Below, one piece after another: positions 61,486-64,000 of a DNA stretch of 64,000 nucleotides (positions within the stretch are counted from its first letter, which is position 1; every line of letters starts with the position of its first letter). The DNA is taken from positions 930,001-994,000 of the forward strand of contig OW818685.1 of NCBI GenBank assembly GCA_942493245.1, read 5' to 3'. The notes under the pieces were generated by a model. The model was not told the DNA's origin. It saw only the letters and a list, made by a program, of their open reading frames with translations, and made no database searches. Source of the DNA: DAOPYU01 sp942493245 (GTDB lineage: Bacteria > Sumerlaeota > Sumerlaeia > UBA8349). The position numbers and the translations under genes were made by a program.

Positions 61486-64000
61486 CTATCGCTTCCGAAC
61501 AAACCCTTCGTCCACCTGAGAAATCAACCACATCGGCACGATGGGGATGCGTTCAAACACCGCTCGGATTGTACGGTTGCTCGTCATTGTCAGCGCCAGT
61601 GGGTTAGCCGTCTCGCTTCCAACCGGAACATCGCCCGTCCACCCCACAAACCGATACCCCGGCAAGGGGTTTGCGGTCAAGATTACCGTGGTCCCGTGGG
61701 TGTAGGTGGACTGGTCGGGTGATTTCGCCACCGAGCCGTGTACCGCATCGACCGTCAGGGCGTACTCGTTGATCGCGAAATTCGCGGTCAGGGTTTTCGT
61801 CGAGTCCATTGCCACGACCAGTGGATTTGTTGAGCCGGTGACAGAACCCGTCCAGCCGGTGAAGTGGTACCCGGCTTCAGGCGTAGCGGTCACCGTCACC
61901 GTTGTTCCATGCGTGTAGGTTACCTGGTCCGGCGATTTGGATACGGAACCGTTCACAGCATCAACCATTAGAGTGTACTCGTTGATTACGAAGATCGCGG
62001 TCAGGGTCTTGGTCGAATCCATCGCCACGACCAGTGGATTCGTCGAGGTGGTAATATATCCAACCCACCCGCTAAAGCGGTACCCAACTTCAGGCGTAGC
62101 CGTCAACGTCACCGTTGTACCATGCGCATAGGTCACATGATCCGGCGCTTTCTCCACCGAGCCGTTCACCGCCTTCACGGTCAGTGCGTACTCGTTGATC
62201 GTGAAGTTCGCCGTCAGTGTCTTCGTTGTGTTCATTGTCACTTCAAGCGGATTCAGCGTACTCGTCGTCGCGCCGCTCCAACCAGTAAAATGATACCCAG
62301 CCCCAGCCGTCGCAGTCAGCGTTACCGTTGTGCCATGCGTATAGGTGGACTGTTCGGGTGATTTTAAGACCGAGCCGCTCACTGCTTCAACAATCAACAC
62401 ATACTCGTTGATTGCGAAGTTCGCCGTGAGCGTCTTGGTTGCGTCCATCGTCACCACAAGCGGATTGCGCGCACTTATCGCCGCACCACTCCACCCCGTG
62501 AAGTGGTACCCCACCGCCGGTGTCGCCATCAGCGTCACCGTACTGCCATGGGTGTAGATCTCTTGATCGGGAAGATTCGCTACCGAGCCATTCTCCACCT
62601 CGATTATCAGTGCATACTCGTTGAGTGCGAAGTTAGCCATCAGCGTCTTTGTCGAATCCATCGCAATTACAAGCGGATTGGTCGTACTCGTCGTCGCGCC
62701 GCTCCACCCTGTAAAGTGGAAGTTGGCTTCAGGAGTCGCGATCAAAGTCACTGTTGTACCATGCGTGTAGGAAGTCTGGTCGGGCGATTTTGTCACGGAA
62801 CCTTTCACCGCCTCCAACGTCAACACATATTCGTTGATCGCGAAGTTCGCCGTGAGCGTTTTCGTCGAGTCCATCGTTACCATGAGCGGATTAAGCGAGC
62901 TTGTTGTTGAACCACTCCAACCGGTGAAATGGTACCCCACCGCAGGCGTCGCGGTCAAAGTCACCGTGGTGCTGTGCCCATAAGCCGCCTGGTTTGGCGA
63001 CTTCGCCACCGTGCCGTTCACAACCTCGACTGTCAGTGCGTACTCGTTGACCGCGAAATTCGCAGTGAGCGTCTTCGACGAGTCTATCGTTACCATGAGC
63101 GGATTAAGCGTGCTCGTTATCGAACCGCTCCAGCCGGTGAAATGATAACCCATAGCAGGCGTAGCGGTTAGCGTTACAGTCGTACCGTGCGTGTAGGTTG
63201 CCAAGTTCGGCGACTTCGCCACCGAACCGTTCAACGCATCGACCGTCAGGACATACTCGTTGATCGCGAAGTTCGCGGTCAGGGTTTTCGTTGAATCCAT
63301 CGTCACCACGAAAGGATTGTCCGTACTCGTCTCCGAACCGCTCCACCCCGTGAAGTGGTACCCAACCGCAGGTGTCGCGGTCAGTGTTACCGTGGTCCCG
63401 TGGGTGTAGGGTGTCTGTTCCGGCGACACGGAAACGGTTCCTGTTGTGCCAGTAACCTCAACCGTCAACGCATACGCGTTGATTGCGAAGGTTGCGGTCA
63501 AGGTCTTGGTCGAATCCATCGTCACGACCAGCGGATTTGTCGAGGTGGTGACATCGCCCGTCCAACCTGTGAAGTGGTACCCCGCTTCAGGCGTAGCGGT
63601 CAACGTCGCCGTTGTACCATGCGCATAGGTCACATGATCAGGCGATTTTGTCACCGAACCGTTTGTCGCTTCGACCGTCAAGGCATACTCATTGAGTGCG
63701 AAATTGGCTACGAGCGTTTTAGTTGAATCCATTGTCAGTACCAGAGGATTTGCCGAACTGGTGACGGCACTGGTCCAACCAGTAAAATGATACCCTGCCC
63801 CAGCCGTCGCAGTTAGCGTTACCGTTGTGCCATGCGTGTAGGTTGACTGTTCGGGTGATTTCAAGACCGAGCCGTTCACTGCTTCAGCAATCAACTCATA
63901 CTCGTTGATTTCGAAGTTTGCCGTGAGCGTTTTTGTCGCGTCCATCACGACATCCAACGGGTTCAGCGTACTCGTCGTTGCACCTGTCCAGCCCGTGAAG
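61486..64000 (-). CDS. Giant repeat protein 3, N-terminus outside window
   Basis: The frame is open from the right edge to the stop at 61486, so the start is beyond 64000. The visible 837 residues are one partial and eleven complete divergent InlB B-repeats, each about 71 residues, with the pattern EYALTVEAVNGSVAKSPDQ, then TYTHGTTVTLTATPAVGYHF, TGWSG, MDSTKTLTANF. The last repeat is followed by a short unique tail (RIPIVPMWLISQVDEGFVRK). It lacks the INPVE C-terminal region of proteins 1 and 2. Stop codon is 101 bases before the start of giant gene 2 on the same strand, so the cluster may be one operon. An extended fibre-like protein is likely. Confidence 0.88.
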   Translation of the reverse strand, partial: FTGWTGATTSTLNPLDVVMDATKTLTANFEINEYELIAEAVNGSVLKSPEQSTYTHGTTVTLTATAGAGYHFTGWTSAVTSSANPLVLTMDSTKTLVANFALNEYALTVEATNGSVTKSPDHVTYAHGTTATLTATPEAGYHFTGWTGDVTTSTNPLVVTMDSTKTLTATFAINAYALTVEVTGTTGTVSVSPEQTPYTHGTTVTLTATPAVGYHFTGWSGSETSTDNPFVVTMDSTKTLTANFAINEYVLTVDALNGSVAKSPNLATYTHGTTVTLTATPAMGYHFTGWSGSITSTLNPLMVTIDSSKTLTANFAVNEYALTVEVVNGTVAKSPNQAAYGHSTTVTLTATPAVGYHFTGWSGSTTSSLNPLMVTMDSTKTLTANFAINEYVLTLEAVKGSVTKSPDQTSYTHGTTVTLIATPEANFHFTGWSGATTSTTNPLVIAMDSTKTLMANFALNEYALIIEVENGSVANLPDQEIYTHGSTVTLMATPAVGYHFTGWSGAAISARNPLVVTMDATKTLTANFAINEYVLIVEAVSGSVLKSPEQSTYTHGTTVTLTATAGAGYHFTGWSGATTSTLNPLEVTMNTTKTLTANFTINEYALTVKAVNGSVEKAPDHVTYAHGTTVTLTATPEVGYRFSGWVGYITTSTNPLVVAMDSTKTLTAIFVINEYTLMVDAVNGSVSKSPDQVTYTHGTTVTVTATPEAGYHFTGWTGSVTGSTNPLVVAMDSTKTLTANFAINEYALTVDAVHGSVAKSPDQSTYTHGTTVILTANPLPGYRFVGWTGDVPVGSETANPLALTMTSNRTIRAVFERIPIVPMWLISQVDEGFVRKR

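Overview
The window is a bacterial chromosome segment of moderately high GC. It looks like an uncultured, environmental lineage; the style (very large RCC1/InlB-repeat secreted proteins, B12-type radical SAM proteins, HPr with a regulatory Ser, many palindromic intergenic repeats) resembles the PVC group (Kiritimatiellota/Lentisphaerota-like) or a neighbouring candidate phylum. That placement is inference; there is no rRNA here to test it.

Region 1 (1-12,150) is mostly information processing and sensing. An ECF sigma factor, a membrane anti-sigma factor and an exported protein run leftwards. Peptide deformylase (def) faces them, followed by nusA, infB, ylxP-like DUF503 and rbfA, then a cold-shock protein gene, a chemoreceptor and a response regulator with a zinc-ribbon-like tail. 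Region 2 (12,150-33,630) is mixed metabolism: threonine aldolase, a membrane glycosyltransferase, a methyltransferase, a lysA-type decarboxylase, a decayed IS630-type transposase, an MBL-fold enzyme, ptsH-ptsI, tRNA-Glu(UUC), a SEC-C protein, two radical SAM proteins, a BamE-like lipoprotein, a YhhN membrane protein, a TPR/histidine kinase pair and argJ.

Region 3 (33,630-43,300) is a defence island. It starts with a block of inverted palindromic repeats and an integrase remnant. Then comes a type I restriction-modification operon (hsdR, hsdM, a YhcG/DUF1016 nuclease, a decayed ORF filled with repeats, hsdS), and a convergent gene for a TIR/deoxyribosyltransferase-fold protein with a winged-helix-like tail.

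Region 4 (43,320-64,000) is three collinear giant genes on the minus strand, the last one cut by the window edge. They encode exported repeat proteins of 3292, 2623 and more than 830 residues, built from divergent InlB B-repeats of about 71 residues and RCC1 propellers. Every RCC1 array I counted has seven repeats, so each probably forms a whole propeller. The first two proteins share a long C-terminal region ending INPVE that I do not recognise; it is the best candidate here for an undescribed domain (perhaps surface anchoring or export).

Across the window I see a recurrent promoter form, TTGAC(A/C)-18 bp-TCTAAT, before infB, the cold-shock gene and the lipoprotein gene, with a related AATAAT version before ptsH. 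There are also at least three families of intergenic palindromic repeats, one with a GCGAAGC hairpin core.
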